NCBI GenBank assembly: GCA_016744995.1
Contig: JADGDG010000003.1
Coordinates: 1-64,000, forward strand
DNA: 64,000 nt
From: Gammaproteobacteria bacterium
Lineage (GTDB): Bacteria; Pseudomonadota; Gammaproteobacteria; GRL18
Direction: 5' to 3'
Position 1 is the first letter of the stretch. Each line of letters begins with the position of its first letter. The notes under the pieces were generated by a model that saw only the letters and a program-made list of their open reading frames with translations, searched no databases and was not told the origin of the DNA. Made by a program: the position numbers and the translations under genes. Shown here piece after piece: positions 46,207-54,354 of the stretch.

Positions 46207-46434
46207 TTAATTTTTAGTAAATAATTGTTTAAATAATTCTTCTGATTTCTTAAGCCCTATATCTGTAAATAAAATTGATTTAGTTTTGTTAACTGGATCA
46301 GAAATTAAGCCCTTTTCATGTAATCGGTTTAAAACTCCCCAGTCAAATGATTTCCAGGCTCTATTATTATCATGTAATGTCAAATACAGTAATGCTATAA
46401 CTGCTTCATCAATTTTCTCTTGATCAATTTCCAT
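46207..46434 (-). CDS. DUF6429-like small protein
   Basis: 75 residues from ATG 46434; an in-frame GTG one codon earlier (46437) also exists. Pattern MEIDQEKIDEAVIALLYLTLHD and KSFDWGVLNRLHEKGLISDP, with TDIGLKKSEELFKQLF at the end, matches the DUF6429 family. Helical, probably winged-helix-like, function unknown. Such genes are common in mobile or cassette-type DNA. A core-site-like TTCTAAC lies about 30 bases upstream of the start. Confidence 0.8.
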   Translation of the reverse strand: MEIDQEKIDEAVIALLYLTLHDNNRAWKSFDWGVLNRLHEKGLISDPVNKTKSILFTDIGLKKSEELFKQLFTKN

Positions 46435-46598
46435 CACTCATACCTCGTTTATGTTATTCACCTTTCTAACGGACATTTAAAGAGTACTGGGACAATGAAA
46501 AGCATCCTTAAAAAAAATGTTTTTTTAAACTCTCTCAGCAAACCTTTAAAAATCGCAAAGCCCAAAAGATCCATTTTCAAAGTTTTATTATATGATAT

Positions 46599-47213
46599 TT
46601 ACTTTTCTATCCAAGCAACCATAGGATCCATCCATTTTTTAATATGCTTATCTTTTTTCCACTTAAATATTTTATGTCCATATCCTGTATTAAGCTTAAT
46701 CTCATCAAACGAAACAATATCTGAATTTGATAATACGTCCTCACATGAACCAAACTTATGATCACCAATATCATAGATTGATAGTATCTTGCCTTGTATT
46801 TTAGAGTAATTCACATCAAATTTATCAGTACACCCAGCTAGTGCTACATATCGTACATCCTTGTTACTAATTATTGATGCTGAAATTAACGATATAACTG
46901 CACCTTTTGAATATCCTGAAACAATTATATCTGATGGCTTTACACCAGATTTAATGAGTTTATTTACTTGCTTCGATACCTTTTCGGCATAGTCATTGAC
47001 ACCCTCATCACCTCTTATTTCTGATACAACCAGGTATCCCTTATCTTTAAATTTACTAATAATTTTTCTATAACCAGCTTTCTCACCTTCTTTACCTCCG
47101 CCACCATCAAGCTTATATCCATGCATATAAAATAGATGTAGTTGCCCGGACCAGGCCGGAGCACTGAATACAGCCAATAGAATAAAGAATGCGCCAGTAT
47201 ATAATCTAATCAT
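46599..47213 (-). CDS. Secreted alpha/beta-hydrolase-like protein
   Basis: 204 residues with AAGGAG seven bases before ATG 47213. Signal peptide (MIRLYTGAFFILLAVFSAPA then WSG). Alpha/beta-hydrolase signs: LFYMHGYKLDGGG (oxyanion strand), IIVSGYSKGAVISL with nucleophile motif GYSKG (Ser about 99), a probable Asp around DIGDHKFGS and a late His in GYGHKIFKW, which would complete the triad. Substrate unknown, possibly an esterase or lipase-like enzyme. It is isolated within the island. Confidence 0.78.
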   Translation of the reverse strand: MIRLYTGAFFILLAVFSAPAWSGQLHLFYMHGYKLDGGGGKEGEKAGYRKIISKFKDKGYLVVSEIRGDEGVNDYAEKVSKQVNKLIKSGVKPSDIIVSGYSKGAVISLISASIISNKDVRYVALAGCTDKFDVNYSKIQGKILSIYDIGDHKFGSCEDVLSNSDIVSFDEIKLNTGYGHKIFKWKKDKHIKKWMDPMVAWIEK

Positions 47214-47242
47214 TATGTTCTCCTTGGATACTCAAGCATTAC

Positions 47243-47290
47243 AGGGCACCACAATTTCATTTCTAGTATTTAATGGGAGCCTGCAACTAC
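47243..47290. repeat. Palindromic repeat, family A copy 1 (degenerate)
   Basis: About 48 bases of the form GGRCASCCACAATTTCATT...YTGCAACTAC with an imperfect inverted repeat at its ends. The most diverged of five family A copies; it lies just upstream of the hydrolase gene. Confidence 0.65.
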
Positions 47291-47363
47291 TATTTTATTT
47301 GTTATAAAAAAATTATTTTAATCTCAATCGGCCTCTAAAAAATTCATAATAAAATCTGCAACA

Positions 47364-47626
47364 TTAATTTATTTTAGCTAGAAGTTTTTTTGAAAGTTTC
47401 CCAGATTTGCTGTCTGGTATTAACTTTATCGTTTTAGATAAGTATTTTTTTGCTAATTCATATTCAGAAATTTTATAATAACAAAAGCCAATTTCATAAT
47501 GGGCTTTAGCATAATTTTTTCTAGTGCTAATGCTTGTTCATAGAACTTAATTCCTTCATGGTAGTTTTGATACTGCATCTCTATATTACCTACCCTTGAA
47601 TACGGTTGAGCATTGGGGTAATCCAT
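47364..47626 (-). pseudogene. TPR-protein fragment, frameshifted and lacking its N-terminus
   Basis: On the minus strand, from 47626, a frame reads MDYPNAQPYSRVGNIEMQYQ and continues HEGIKFYEQALALEK. At a run of six A it shifts frame and resumes as NYAKAHYEIGFCYYKISEYE, then LAKKYLSKTIKLIPDSK and a stop at 47364-47366. Together these are two adjacent tetratricopeptide repeats with the frame broken at the homopolymer. There is no room for the rest of a TPR protein upstream (the next gene's stop is at 47639). So this is a decayed fragment, unless a sequencing error explains the shift. Confidence 0.7.
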
Positions 47627-47638
47627 TGTGAATTTTTG

Positions 47639-47980
47639 TTATGTGCTAATATTCTGTAGCTCCAGCATTAAGAATGCAGCAACAGCAGAAATACCCACTG
47701 CTCCGCCAAAACCAAAAATGATAATTTGAATTAACCACCTTTTTAAAGGATTGGCATAAAACAAAGCTGCAGTTCCACATGATGAGGATATTGATAAAAC
47801 TACAACAAACAATGTAAAAACAGCTTGAAGCTTTGTCCCATCACCATAAATATTAACTACGAAGACTATTGCTATTGCCGATAAAGAAAAAAATAATAGC
47901 TCACAGAAGCTCCATATACGTTTCCATCTTCTTGTTTCTGCCTCTTTATACCACTCGATTTTTTTAGATAAAGTTTTCAC
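47639..47980 (-). CDS. Small membrane protein, unknown
   Basis: 113 residues starting at GTG 47980, with GAGG six bases upstream. Three hydrophobic helices: about 27-44 (FCELLFFSLSAIAIVFVV), 52-72 (LQAVFTLFVVVLSISSSCGTAA) and 86-106 (IIIFGFGGAVGISAVAAFLML). Charged N-terminus. The layout resembles small SLATT-like or holin-like membrane proteins, but no family is recognisable. It lies between the TPR fragment and a larger membrane protein gene, both on the same strand. Confidence 0.6.
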   Translation of the reverse strand: MKTLSKKIEWYKEAETRRWKRIWSFCELLFFSLSAIAIVFVVNIYGDGTKLQAVFTLFVVVLSISSSCGTAALFYANPLKRWLIQIIIFGFGGAVGISAVAAFLMLELQNIST

Positions 47981-48041
47981 TTCTGCCTCAAAACATATAG
48001 TTCAGTTATTACCGGACATCCTTTATTTATCAACCCAATTA

Positions 48042-48773
48042 TTAGTGTCTTGAATCATTTTGTTGCTCAATAGTATAAAGCTCTTTATAGATTAGTGAAA
48101 TTGCAAATACACCTATTATTGCACTTAAGTAACTTAGTAAGGCAATAATTACTTGCTCTATTAAAGTTGCATTTAATCTGTAGATGACTGATATAAAAAA
48201 TTGTAATACCCAGGGAAAAATTGCAACAATAAATAAAATGTGTAAATGGTTATTTCTGGAAGTTTTCCAAGCCCATCTCAGACCAGGATTATAACCTAAT
48301 GCTATTGCAGGAAAAATTATACATAATCTACCAACAATATACATTGATGGTAAATAAGCAATGTACTCAGCTGTTTCAAGACCCATGCCATTGGAAAGTG
48401 GATCTAAAAATACGTTTAAGCATATAGTAATGATAATAAATTTAATAAGAAAGCTCATTATGTAAACAATAAATGCAAACATAAAAAAAAGGAACATTTG
48501 TTGTATATTAATAGCAACAATTTCTTTTAGAGACTTACTTTCTGTAAGTATTAATTTGTGACAAGTAATTGCTAAATATGTGAATGCTATAAAATAAATA
48601 AAAATAAAAAAAGAACCTGATGCCTGACCTGTTGGCAATATTATTACCCAAACAGACCAAATAGCAACTAATACCAAAACTGGAATTGCGAGTACTTGAG
48701 AATAAAATGATAAATTATTCCATGGAATAATAAATGAATTAACTATTATTTTAAATATTGATATTTTTTCCAT
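48042..48773 (-). CDS. Polytopic membrane protein, unknown
   Basis: 243 residues from ATG 48773; the frame extends eight codons upstream to a TTG that is less likely. About six hydrophobic helices (YSQVLAIPVLVLVAIWSVW, SFFIFIYFIAFTYLAITC, MFLFFMFAFIVYIMSFLIKF, YIVGRLCIIFPAIALGY, HILFIVAIFPWVLQFFISV, VIIALLSYLSAIIGVFAISL). A charged loop between the last three contains RWAWKTSRNNH. It resembles uncharacterised bacterial membrane proteins with a GlpM- or DUF-like tail, but no confident family match. Ends with a hydrophilic tail rich in Gln and Asp. Confidence 0.65.
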   Translation of the reverse strand: MEKISIFKIIVNSFIIPWNNLSFYSQVLAIPVLVLVAIWSVWVIILPTGQASGSFFIFIYFIAFTYLAITCHKLILTESKSLKEIVAINIQQMFLFFMFAFIVYIMSFLIKFIIITICLNVFLDPLSNGMGLETAEYIAYLPSMYIVGRLCIIFPAIALGYNPGLRWAWKTSRNNHLHILFIVAIFPWVLQFFISVIYRLNATLIEQVIIALLSYLSAIIGVFAISLIYKELYTIEQQNDSRH

Positions 48774-48798
48774 GTATTCAGTTTTTCTAAGGTTCAAT

Positions 48799-48871
48799 TT
48801 TTAACATTAACCTGAACGACATTTCAGGATATATATGAACACCCCTTAAATGTCAATTATTTTTGTTATGT
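48799..48871 (-). repeat. attC-like hairpin between two island genes
   Basis: On the minus strand ACATAAC...GTTAAAA bracket an inverted repeat (arms 48818-48828 and 48844-48854, 10 of 11 paired, one mismatch). Total about 73 bases, and the right end lies about 30 bases before the downstream start codon. AAC/GTT ends, an imperfect internal stem and position after a gene are features of an integron attC site. The outer spacers are unequal, so the call is tentative. Confidence 0.4.
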
Positions 48872-48886
48872 ATTTTAATCATCGAA

Positions 48887-49312
48887 TCAGTCAGGTGTAT
48901 CTTCCGGTAAGTCTGGTTTTTTAAAAGAGCTTGGGTTGTCAGCATATGTGAGTGCTTGCCGCCAAACCCAGTTACTCGTGATTAGACCCGCCTGCACATA
49001 CCCGTTCAATTTTTCGCTATCGTATGGCAAATCAATTTTTGAAAGATCACGAAATACAGCACGAATTATCGTTGCTGAGTTACTATGTGCTGCGCTAATA
49101 CGCTTGATCGCTTGCTGATCGTTAATTCCAAATTTTTCTGGCTGATTAATCAATCTATATGTTTGAGTCATAACTACAATTGTGTCTTTAAGGGTGCTTC
49201 GCAAATTATCAATTTGATGTGCTTTAAGCTTCTTAATTTTATGGTTGGTATATATCGCATAACCTAATGAGACAATTCCAATCAATATTCCAGTTATTCC
49301 AAATAGATCCAT
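48887..49312 (-). CDS. Membrane-anchored unknown protein with helical cytosolic domain
   Basis: 141 residues. N-terminal TM (about 4-23, FGITGILIGIVSLGYAIYTN) followed by a basic stretch and a helical region with DNLRSTLKDTIVVMTQTYRL and AIKRISAAHSNSATIIRAVF. Short Pro/Asp-rich tail (PDLPEDTPD). It looks like an Nt-membrane plus cytosolic helix-bundle protein; no family recognised. A cassette-like gene: its start is 20 bases from a GTTATGC core-like site. Confidence 0.6.
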   Translation of the reverse strand: MDLFGITGILIGIVSLGYAIYTNHKIKKLKAHQIDNLRSTLKDTIVVMTQTYRLINQPEKFGINDQQAIKRISAAHSNSATIIRAVFRDLSKIDLPYDSEKLNGYVQAGLITSNWVWRQALTYADNPSSFKKPDLPEDTPD

Positions 49313-49331
49313 ATTTATAGTTCTCTTTTAT

Positions 49332-49475
49332 GCATAACATTGTGTTCAATTTTCACCAGAGCTTCCAGAGAAAAAATTGAGAGGGGAAAACCTTTCGTAA
49401 TTCTCCAAAGTTTGAATAGTCGCTAAGCTCTGGTGATACATTACGACACCTGACTATATTTTGTTCAAGTTATGA
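49332..49475 (-). repeat. attC-like site with 12-bp perfect inner stem
   Basis: On the minus strand CATAAC at one end and GTTATGC at the other can pair. Inside is a perfect 12-base inverted repeat (arms 49353-49364 and 49425-49436, TCACCAGAGCTT and its complement) with a loop of about 60. The total of about 144 bases is close to long attC sites of VCR type. The GTTATGC end lies 20 bases before the start of the gene at 49312, the expected cassette junction. The two outer spacers differ in length, so this is a candidate only. Confidence 0.45.
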
Positions 49476-49590
49476 AATACTATTTGAATTTTTAAAATAG
49501 CATTTATTTAAAAATTCATTAAAATCAATCCACCTATAAATGATATGAGAACACCTCATTCTTAAAGCATGCTCATAATAGGAACATTTC

Positions 49591-49639
49591 AGGACAGCCA
49601 CAATTTCATTCCTATCATTTGATGGAAGTCTACAATTAC
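49591..49639. repeat. Palindromic repeat, family A copy 2
   Basis: AGGACAGCCACAATTTCATT at the left end, loop, then GATGGAAGTCTACAATTAC. The termini form an imperfect inverted repeat. It lies immediately 3' to the stop of the gene at 49656. A further TACAACTAC follows, hinting at a partial duplicate. Confidence 0.75.
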
Positions 49640-49655
49640 TACAACTACTCTTTTA

Positions 49656-50156
49656 CTAGATCTCTTCAAAATAATACCAATTCAAAAAATCTAGATAAGT
49701 GCTCCATTTTGGTTCTAGATTTCCATAAACTAAATAATCCATATCATTCCAACTTACATCATAAACAGCACCCGTATTTAGAGAATAGAAGTAGCTCCCT
49801 TCACCTTCAATTGAACTAAGTTGCAAATAGACCTTGCAAAAGTTATGGTAGTCATCTTCCCAGTAATCATTATTTGCATTTTGGTAAATGGCATTAACAC
49901 TATTAAGCTCTTCTCCATTTCCTTTGGGAAATGAACGATATTTAGATATAATATTATAAAATTGACAGCCTTCTTTAACCCCTAATTTCTTTAGAGAGTT
50001 TTTTGCCTGTTCCTGATAATATATTCCTTTTTTATAATTAATATTTGGAACTGTATATCCTTTATCTCTGGCCTTTTTTAACTCAGATTCGAAATCTTTT
50101 TTGGATTCAGGCCAAAAATTATAACCTAACTTTAATACTAATTTTTCAGAGAGCAT
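49656..50156 (-). CDS. SUKH/SMI1-KNR4-like protein, possible immunity factor
   Basis: 166 residues from ATG 50156, chosen because AAGGA lies seven bases upstream; a longer frame to 50228 has no ribosome site. The C-terminal half has the SUKH-type pattern: CKVYLQLSSIEGEGSYFYS, TGAVYDVSWNDMDYL, then KWSTYLDFLNWYY. SUKH proteins are often immunity partners of secreted or contact-dependent toxins, but no toxin is adjacent here. A lone SUKH-like gene in a cassette-type island is common. Family call is moderate. Confidence 0.6.
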   Translation of the reverse strand: MLSEKLVLKLGYNFWPESKKDFESELKKARDKGYTVPNINYKKGIYYQEQAKNSLKKLGVKEGCQFYNIISKYRSFPKGNGEELNSVNAIYQNANNDYWEDDYHNFCKVYLQLSSIEGEGSYFYSLNTGAVYDVSWNDMDYLVYGNLEPKWSTYLDFLNWYYFEEI

Positions 50157-50209
50157 ACTTTTCCTTTGAAAACACCATAATAATGAAGTGTCTATGATGA
50201 ATTTTCGCA

Positions 50210-50300
50210 ATCTAACGGACAAAATCACTGTTAGGCCAGTTCAGGACACCCATCATTTGTCATCCTTATTTAATCTCAAACGGTGGGTGTCCACAACTAA
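50210..50300. repeat. Integron-core-like 7-mers followed by palindromic repeat family B copy 1
   Basis: ATCTAAC (50210-50216, RYYYAAC) and GTTAGGC (50230-50236, GTTRRRY) match integron core-site consensus exactly but are only 27 bases apart. Right after comes repeat B: AGTTCAGGACACCCA, a loop of about 30, then TGGGTGTCCACAACTAA. This 9-bp stem plus AGTT/AACT ends forms a strong hairpin. TCTAACGGACA also occurs near 46465. Copy 2 of B is at 52559. Confidence 0.7.
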
Positions 50301-50323
50301 TTTTTCATTTATGTAACATTAAT

Positions 50324-52420
50324 TTACTCATCAAAATACGTCTCAACTGCTGCATCAGTAAGAGAGTAATAATTTCTTTTTCCTAAGGCTTTATCCATAG
50401 TCATTTCTTTTGCTTGTAGAAAGCCCATATCTTTCAATTTTGCAGCTCTTTTACCAACTTTTTGATATGTGCAATCAAGCTCTTGTGCAAGGCCCGACGG
50501 GTATTGTGGGCTATCAACCTTTAATGAGTTTATAAATTGCATATCAAATTCAGGCAACAATATTTTATCATCGGCTAATTCAATATCTACAGTTGCATGC
50601 TCTATACTGCATGTCCCAGACTTACACTCTGGACACAGCATATCAAACATTTCAATCATAGAGAGCTTCTCATAGTCATGGGTAGCTTTACAGTGAGAGT
50701 TATTACAAGTGATATGTTTTGCATTAGACAGATACCCTTGCAAGTTTTTAGTGTTATTAAAACGCCTTTGAATTACATACTTACGATCGGAGCCTCGCCC
50801 ATAATGGATGTCTTCGCTGACACATAATCCGTAATTTAATGAAAAGAAACTCATCAATTCGCTACTATCTTGGTCTTTTTGCTCATTATATTTAGTTATG
50901 AAAAATTGCATTTCTAATGGTTTTAATACGTCTTCCAACTTTTTGTTTATATAAAAATGGCTTGTTGGCGGCTTTGTTTTATCTTTTACGAAAACCTTAG
51001 AGTCTGAGACTAAGATCTCTCGTTTATTGATTTTGGCTGAATCAATGAATCGTTCTAGCAATTGATGTAAATGATATTTTTCAAGCTTCATATCAAATGG
51101 CTCTCTCATGAACTGGTTTTGAGAGAAATAGGGTTTAACTGTATCAATAAAGTGCTTTTCTGCTGCAATAGATAAGTCATTGAGTGTTATTTTTTTATCT
51201 TTTGCAATACTTTGTTGGTTCGCATACCACAAAATCCAACCGACATTCCGTGGTACACTAGATGTAATATCAAAAAGAGCCTTATAATAATCGCCTAATG
51301 TAGCTTTCGTTGTATCAAAAAATTCATCGGGTGTTTTTTTACAGAAGAACTGTGTTCTTTTTTCAATTAACTTTTTAATACTTCCTTGTGCTTGGGAGTG
51401 AACATCAGTGATAGTTCTCGCTTGATATAATTCGTAAAAATCTAATCTTATTTGTTCGATTTTCTGTGGGTCTATATCTCCGAGATATATTCTTCCTGGG
51501 TAAGCTGCAATTTTGAATTTAAAAAATTCATCGGAAAGATTGTTCAGTGGGCCAATAATTACATCTACGAATATTTTCATTGCTTCATGATCGATTTCCG
51601 AAAAGTCGTCTAAACAAATAAAAACATGGTTGATACCGATATTTTTTAGCAGCTCTCTAATACTACGCATTATTAGAATAGGGTTAAAACATTTCAAAAG
51701 AACTTCTGAAAACTCTTCATTTAGGCTAGATTTATCAGAGTTTAATATTGCATGTTCGGCATTAAGCCCTGCCTTAGGGCCACTTGAGTCAACATTTACA
51801 TTAATACCAACTTTTTGATTGACTGAATTATTATTTTCTTCATTAGCCAAAACTTTCTTTTGCTTTAGGACTTCAACATCCATATATTCAAACTTTTCTA
51901 TATCATCAAAGATTCTATTTAATTCTTCCTCAAAAGCCGTTTTATCAGGACCAAAATAATCGGTAATCTTTGCCAGATAAAACTTTAATGTATTTGTTTT
52001 AAGTTCTAACTTAATTTCAGCAATTATTTCTTTAAGAAACGATTTATATATTAGGTATTTATTTAAGTCCTGAGCTGAAAAATGATCTGAATACCTCTCC
52101 GCACTATAAGAAAAAGCTCTGGATTGCTCGAAGATGCTTTTTACATCAATATACAATGAAAGTCGGTCATTGCTCTTTCTTATATCATGTTGAAGCCTAG
52201 CAATGATTGTCGATTTTCCAGTTCCACGGCGTCCAGTAAGGATCGTCGTATTTAATTTTGAAATCGACTTTAATATAAGATCATTATCTAAAGGATCAAC
52301 ATAAAGCTTTTCGATAACATCTTTGCTTTTACTAACATCCGACAAATCAGCTCTTCTACATTTTTTTAAGGAATCAACTAAATTAAAAAAGTTGTCTTTG
52401 TTTTTCTGACTAATGTTCAT
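50324..52420 (-). CDS. P-loop ATPase with zinc ribbon and winged-helix C-terminus
   Basis: 698 residues. Walker A TGRRGTGKST (about 60-69), Walker B CLDDFSEIDH (about 270-280), AAA/ORC-STAND-like core with TSVPRNVGWILWYAN as a probable sensor-2 region (about 390-405). Central helical part. A Cys4 cluster (CNNSHC ... CPEC, about 585-620) forms a putative zinc ribbon. The C-terminal winged helix (about 640-698) has YPSGLAQELDCTYQKVGKRA. The layout resembles the single-gene ATPase-wHTH proteins found in defence islands and KAP/ORC-like families. No nuclease or effector is adjacent, so it could act alone or regulate DNA. Family is not named with confidence. Repeats B lie on both sides of it. Confidence 0.78.
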   Translation of the reverse strand: MNISQKNKDNFFNLVDSLKKCRRADLSDVSKSKDVIEKLYVDPLDNDLILKSISKLNTTILTGRRGTGKSTIIARLQHDIRKSNDRLSLYIDVKSIFEQSRAFSYSAERYSDHFSAQDLNKYLIYKSFLKEIIAEIKLELKTNTLKFYLAKITDYFGPDKTAFEEELNRIFDDIEKFEYMDVEVLKQKKVLANEENNNSVNQKVGINVNVDSSGPKAGLNAEHAILNSDKSSLNEEFSEVLLKCFNPILIMRSIRELLKNIGINHVFICLDDFSEIDHEAMKIFVDVIIGPLNNLSDEFFKFKIAAYPGRIYLGDIDPQKIEQIRLDFYELYQARTITDVHSQAQGSIKKLIEKRTQFFCKKTPDEFFDTTKATLGDYYKALFDITSSVPRNVGWILWYANQQSIAKDKKITLNDLSIAAEKHFIDTVKPYFSQNQFMREPFDMKLEKYHLHQLLERFIDSAKINKREILVSDSKVFVKDKTKPPTSHFYINKKLEDVLKPLEMQFFITKYNEQKDQDSSELMSFFSLNYGLCVSEDIHYGRGSDRKYVIQRRFNNTKNLQGYLSNAKHITCNNSHCKATHDYEKLSMIEMFDMLCPECKSGTCSIEHATVDIELADDKILLPEFDMQFINSLKVDSPQYPSGLAQELDCTYQKVGKRAAKLKDMGFLQAKEMTMDKALGKRNYYSLTDAAVETYFDE

Positions 52421-52558
52421 TAATTATCCTTTTAAAAATATCCGCAAAATATGAGTTCGCTGATTGCTACATAACACCTAAATCAGAGGGGTGTCTTTTT
52501 TCCTCCACTGCATTTACTGGTTAACTTTTTTCATAACCACGCTCTCTAAGCCAGGGTA

Positions 52559-52624
52559 GCCAGTTAAGGACACCCATCATTTGTCATCCTTTTTTAATCT
52601 CAAACGGTGGGTGTCCACAACTAA
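52559..52624. repeat. Palindromic repeat, family B copy 2
   Basis: Nearly identical to the copy at 50236-50300: GCCAGTTAAGGACACCCATC at the left, TGGGTGTCCACAACTAAC at the right. Together the two copies flank the ATPase gene in direct orientation, like a pair of recombination or insertion boundaries. Confidence 0.85.
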
Positions 52625-52672
52625 CTTGTACAAACATCTCCTACTTTATTATCAGTCTGAAGCAGAAAATTC

Positions 52673-52721
52673 AGGACAACCACAATTTTATTCCTACCAT
52701 TTGATGGGTGTCTACAACTAT
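52673..52721. repeat. Palindromic repeat, family A copy 3
   Basis: AGGACAACCACAATTTTATT, loop, TTGATGGGTGTCTACAACTAT. The ends pair over about eight bases. Confidence 0.8.
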
Positions 52722-52807
52722 CCTCATTTTCTTTCTCCACGCCTATTAATTTAAAACTGTTAGCGCAGGACGAAAAACGCATAACTATGTTAATTAACAT
52801 TCATTAC

Positions 52808-52963
52808 AGGACAGCCACAAATTCATTTCTACCATTTGATGGATGTCTACAACTACCCATGACTCTGAGTTCCAGCGGGGGGAGCTAACCCTTTCTGGAT
52901 AGAGGGCTTTCACCTCCAATTTCTTACCGATTTAGCCCGGCGTACTGGGTGTCTTGAATCACT
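52808..52963. repeat. Composite repeat: family A copy 4 plus family C copy 1
   Basis: Family A (52808-52856) runs straight into family C (52857-52963), a roughly 105-base element. On the minus strand C folds: the outer stem pairs GGGCTAAATC with GGGTTAGCTC and an inner hairpin has a GGAGGTGAAAG loop. A second A plus C composite is at 55052-55217 in the same order and orientation. C ends with ACTGGGTGTC, resembling family A/B termini. Confidence 0.85.
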
Positions 52964-53001
52964 CTTTAATCGGCATTCATACAAAGCCTAAGACCTTACC
53001 A

Positions 53002-53970
53002 TTAATAGGGATGTGTTTGTCGTTTGATCACGTTTGATGTTACATGCGGAAATAAAACATCTATTTCTTCGATTCTTAACCGCAGCGTGATATTTTGGAA
53101 GTAAGCCATATAGTCAAACTGCTCAGAGCCTTTATCGGTAGAAAATAGCCAATATTGCGCTTCGTAATCACTAGCTGACGCCATTCTTTCCTCAAATGGT
53201 ATATTTGTAACCACACCAGTTATCCCTCTGCTCTCATTTCGAGTAGAAAAGGAAACATGATGATAGGATGTTGGATTTAGAGCACTAATCGCTTCTCTCA
53301 ACGGAGAGATAGGATCATTAGTTTCTGGCAAATGTGGATTCTCGTAATCATTACTATTATCTAGCTTCGTGCGAAAACGTGTAACATCTATCTCAGTTGG
53401 CAAACCAGAGCCCTGAGGAATTACTGGCGCTCCATTGAACAATCCGTTGTATTCACCAAGCGCTAGAATCGAATTGCCATGGGGCACAGATATTTGTTTG
53501 GCGTAACTAGGCGTACCCTCTGGTTGGGGAAGTCGTGCGCCTTCGCTAGGGAATGGCCCTTTCACAATTTCGTGGTAAGGTAAATAGAGCCAAGCTCCAT
53601 TTTCGATGTGCACCTCCTTCCCAGCTGCAGGACCTTCGGCAAATTTTACGATTTGGTCGTAAAACAATGCCTCTGGCACTTGGCGCTCCGTAAAACCACG
53701 GTTGGGCGCAGCTGCAGGTATCGCAACTATATCCCCTCCCTCGGGAACATCCTTACCTGCATGAAAACTGATGGTTTCCGTGTATCTAAAATTCTTGAGG
53801 ATATAACCACGATGTTCTCCAGTGTAAAGCGGCTCAGCATCTTTTTGGGGCAATGGCATAACATTATAAGAATAGGGCGTACCATCTTTCCTTCCCACGC
53901 CCTCATTTGACCAAGTTCCGGCTAACAGGCGCTGAATCACGTGTAGATCTTTTACATTCATTGCATACAT
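53002..53970 (-). CDS. Nitrobindin/FABP-like beta-barrel protein, unknown
   Basis: 322 residues from ATG 53970, chosen because AAAGGAG lies nine bases upstream; an upstream in-frame TTG (53988) overlaps that site. It begins LHVIQRLLAGTWSNEGVGRK, the LAGTW..EG opening of nitrobindin/FABP-type beta barrels. Later motifs include NFRYTETISFH, LALGEYNGLF, YHHVSFSTRN and YWLFSTDKGSEQFDYMAYFQN. The double-length chain suggests two barrels or extra regions. It may bind a small hydrophobic ligand or heme, but the ligand is not visible. GC and codon use look richer than neighbours, hinting at separate origin. A perfect palindrome lies upstream (54127). Confidence 0.6.
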   Translation of the reverse strand: MYAMNVKDLHVIQRLLAGTWSNEGVGRKDGTPYSYNVMPLPQKDAEPLYTGEHRGYILKNFRYTETISFHAGKDVPEGGDIVAIPAAAPNRGFTERQVPEALFYDQIVKFAEGPAAGKEVHIENGAWLYLPYHEIVKGPFPSEGARLPQPEGTPSYAKQISVPHGNSILALGEYNGLFNGAPVIPQGSGLPTEIDVTRFRTKLDNSNDYENPHLPETNDPISPLREAISALNPTSYHHVSFSTRNESRGITGVVTNIPFEERMASASDYEAQYWLFSTDKGSEQFDYMAYFQNITLRLRIEEIDVLFPHVTSNVIKRQTHPY

Positions 53971-54126
53971 TTTCGTTTCTCCTTTCAAAATTTATAAATT
54001 TTTTGATTAGTTACCACGAGCAGTTTTAGATGTTATTTTTCAGTCATGACACCTCCTTAGGTTGATTTTTATACATAACGAGGGTGTATAATAACTCAAT
54101 TTTGCCATTTTCACCCAATTTTTACA

Positions 54127-54149
54127 AAATATAACATAACGTTATATTT
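54127..54149. promoter_or_regulatory. Perfect 9-bp palindrome AAATATAAC-N5-GTTATATTT, candidate operator
   Basis: Perfect inverted repeat with a 5-base centre about 160 bases upstream of the nitrobindin-like gene start at 53970. Typical of TetR, ArsR or MarR-type operators. No regulator gene is adjacent. Confidence 0.5.
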
Positions 54150-54289
54150 AACTTGTAATTATCAATAGACTATATATGCAGACTATCAATCCAGTTACCC
54201 TTACGCCACAAATAAGTGCAATTATTGTAATTTTAATAAAAAATCACTAATTCGGAGTTATTCTACAGCCTCAACGTCTACATTATTGG

Positions 54290-54320
54290 CAAAAAAACTT
54301 GGCTGTTTTTTTCAGCCAAG
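54290..54320 (-). terminator. Terminator after the SLATT/small-partner pair
   Basis: CTTGGCTG, T-rich loop, CAGCCAAG (8-bp perfect stem), with seven A before the stem on the plus strand, i.e. a U7 tract for minus-strand transcripts. It lies about 35 bases beyond the small gene's stop. The other side also has a T run, so it may work both ways. Confidence 0.85.
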
Positions 54321-54354
54321 CTTTTTCTGTCCAGTGCATGTTTTAGTTAAGAAA

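Larger units (their letters stand above)
52421..53001. other. 581-base repeat-laden spacer with no gene
   Basis: Contains family B copy 2, family A copies 3 and 4 and family C copy 1, listed separately, plus a short ACATAAC-like core (52469-52475). No reading frame of interest. Confidence 0.7.
53971..54354. other. Promoter region of the nitrobindin-like gene
   Basis: 384 bases. It contains the palindrome at 54127, a terminator at 54290 and AT-rich promoter-like sequence (GTATAATAA near 54086). No gene. Confidence 0.6.

Noticed and set aside
50210..50236. A minimal attC from ATCTAAC and GTTAGGC
   Set aside because: Both 7-mers match, but 27 bases is far below the shortest functional attC and no inner stem fits.
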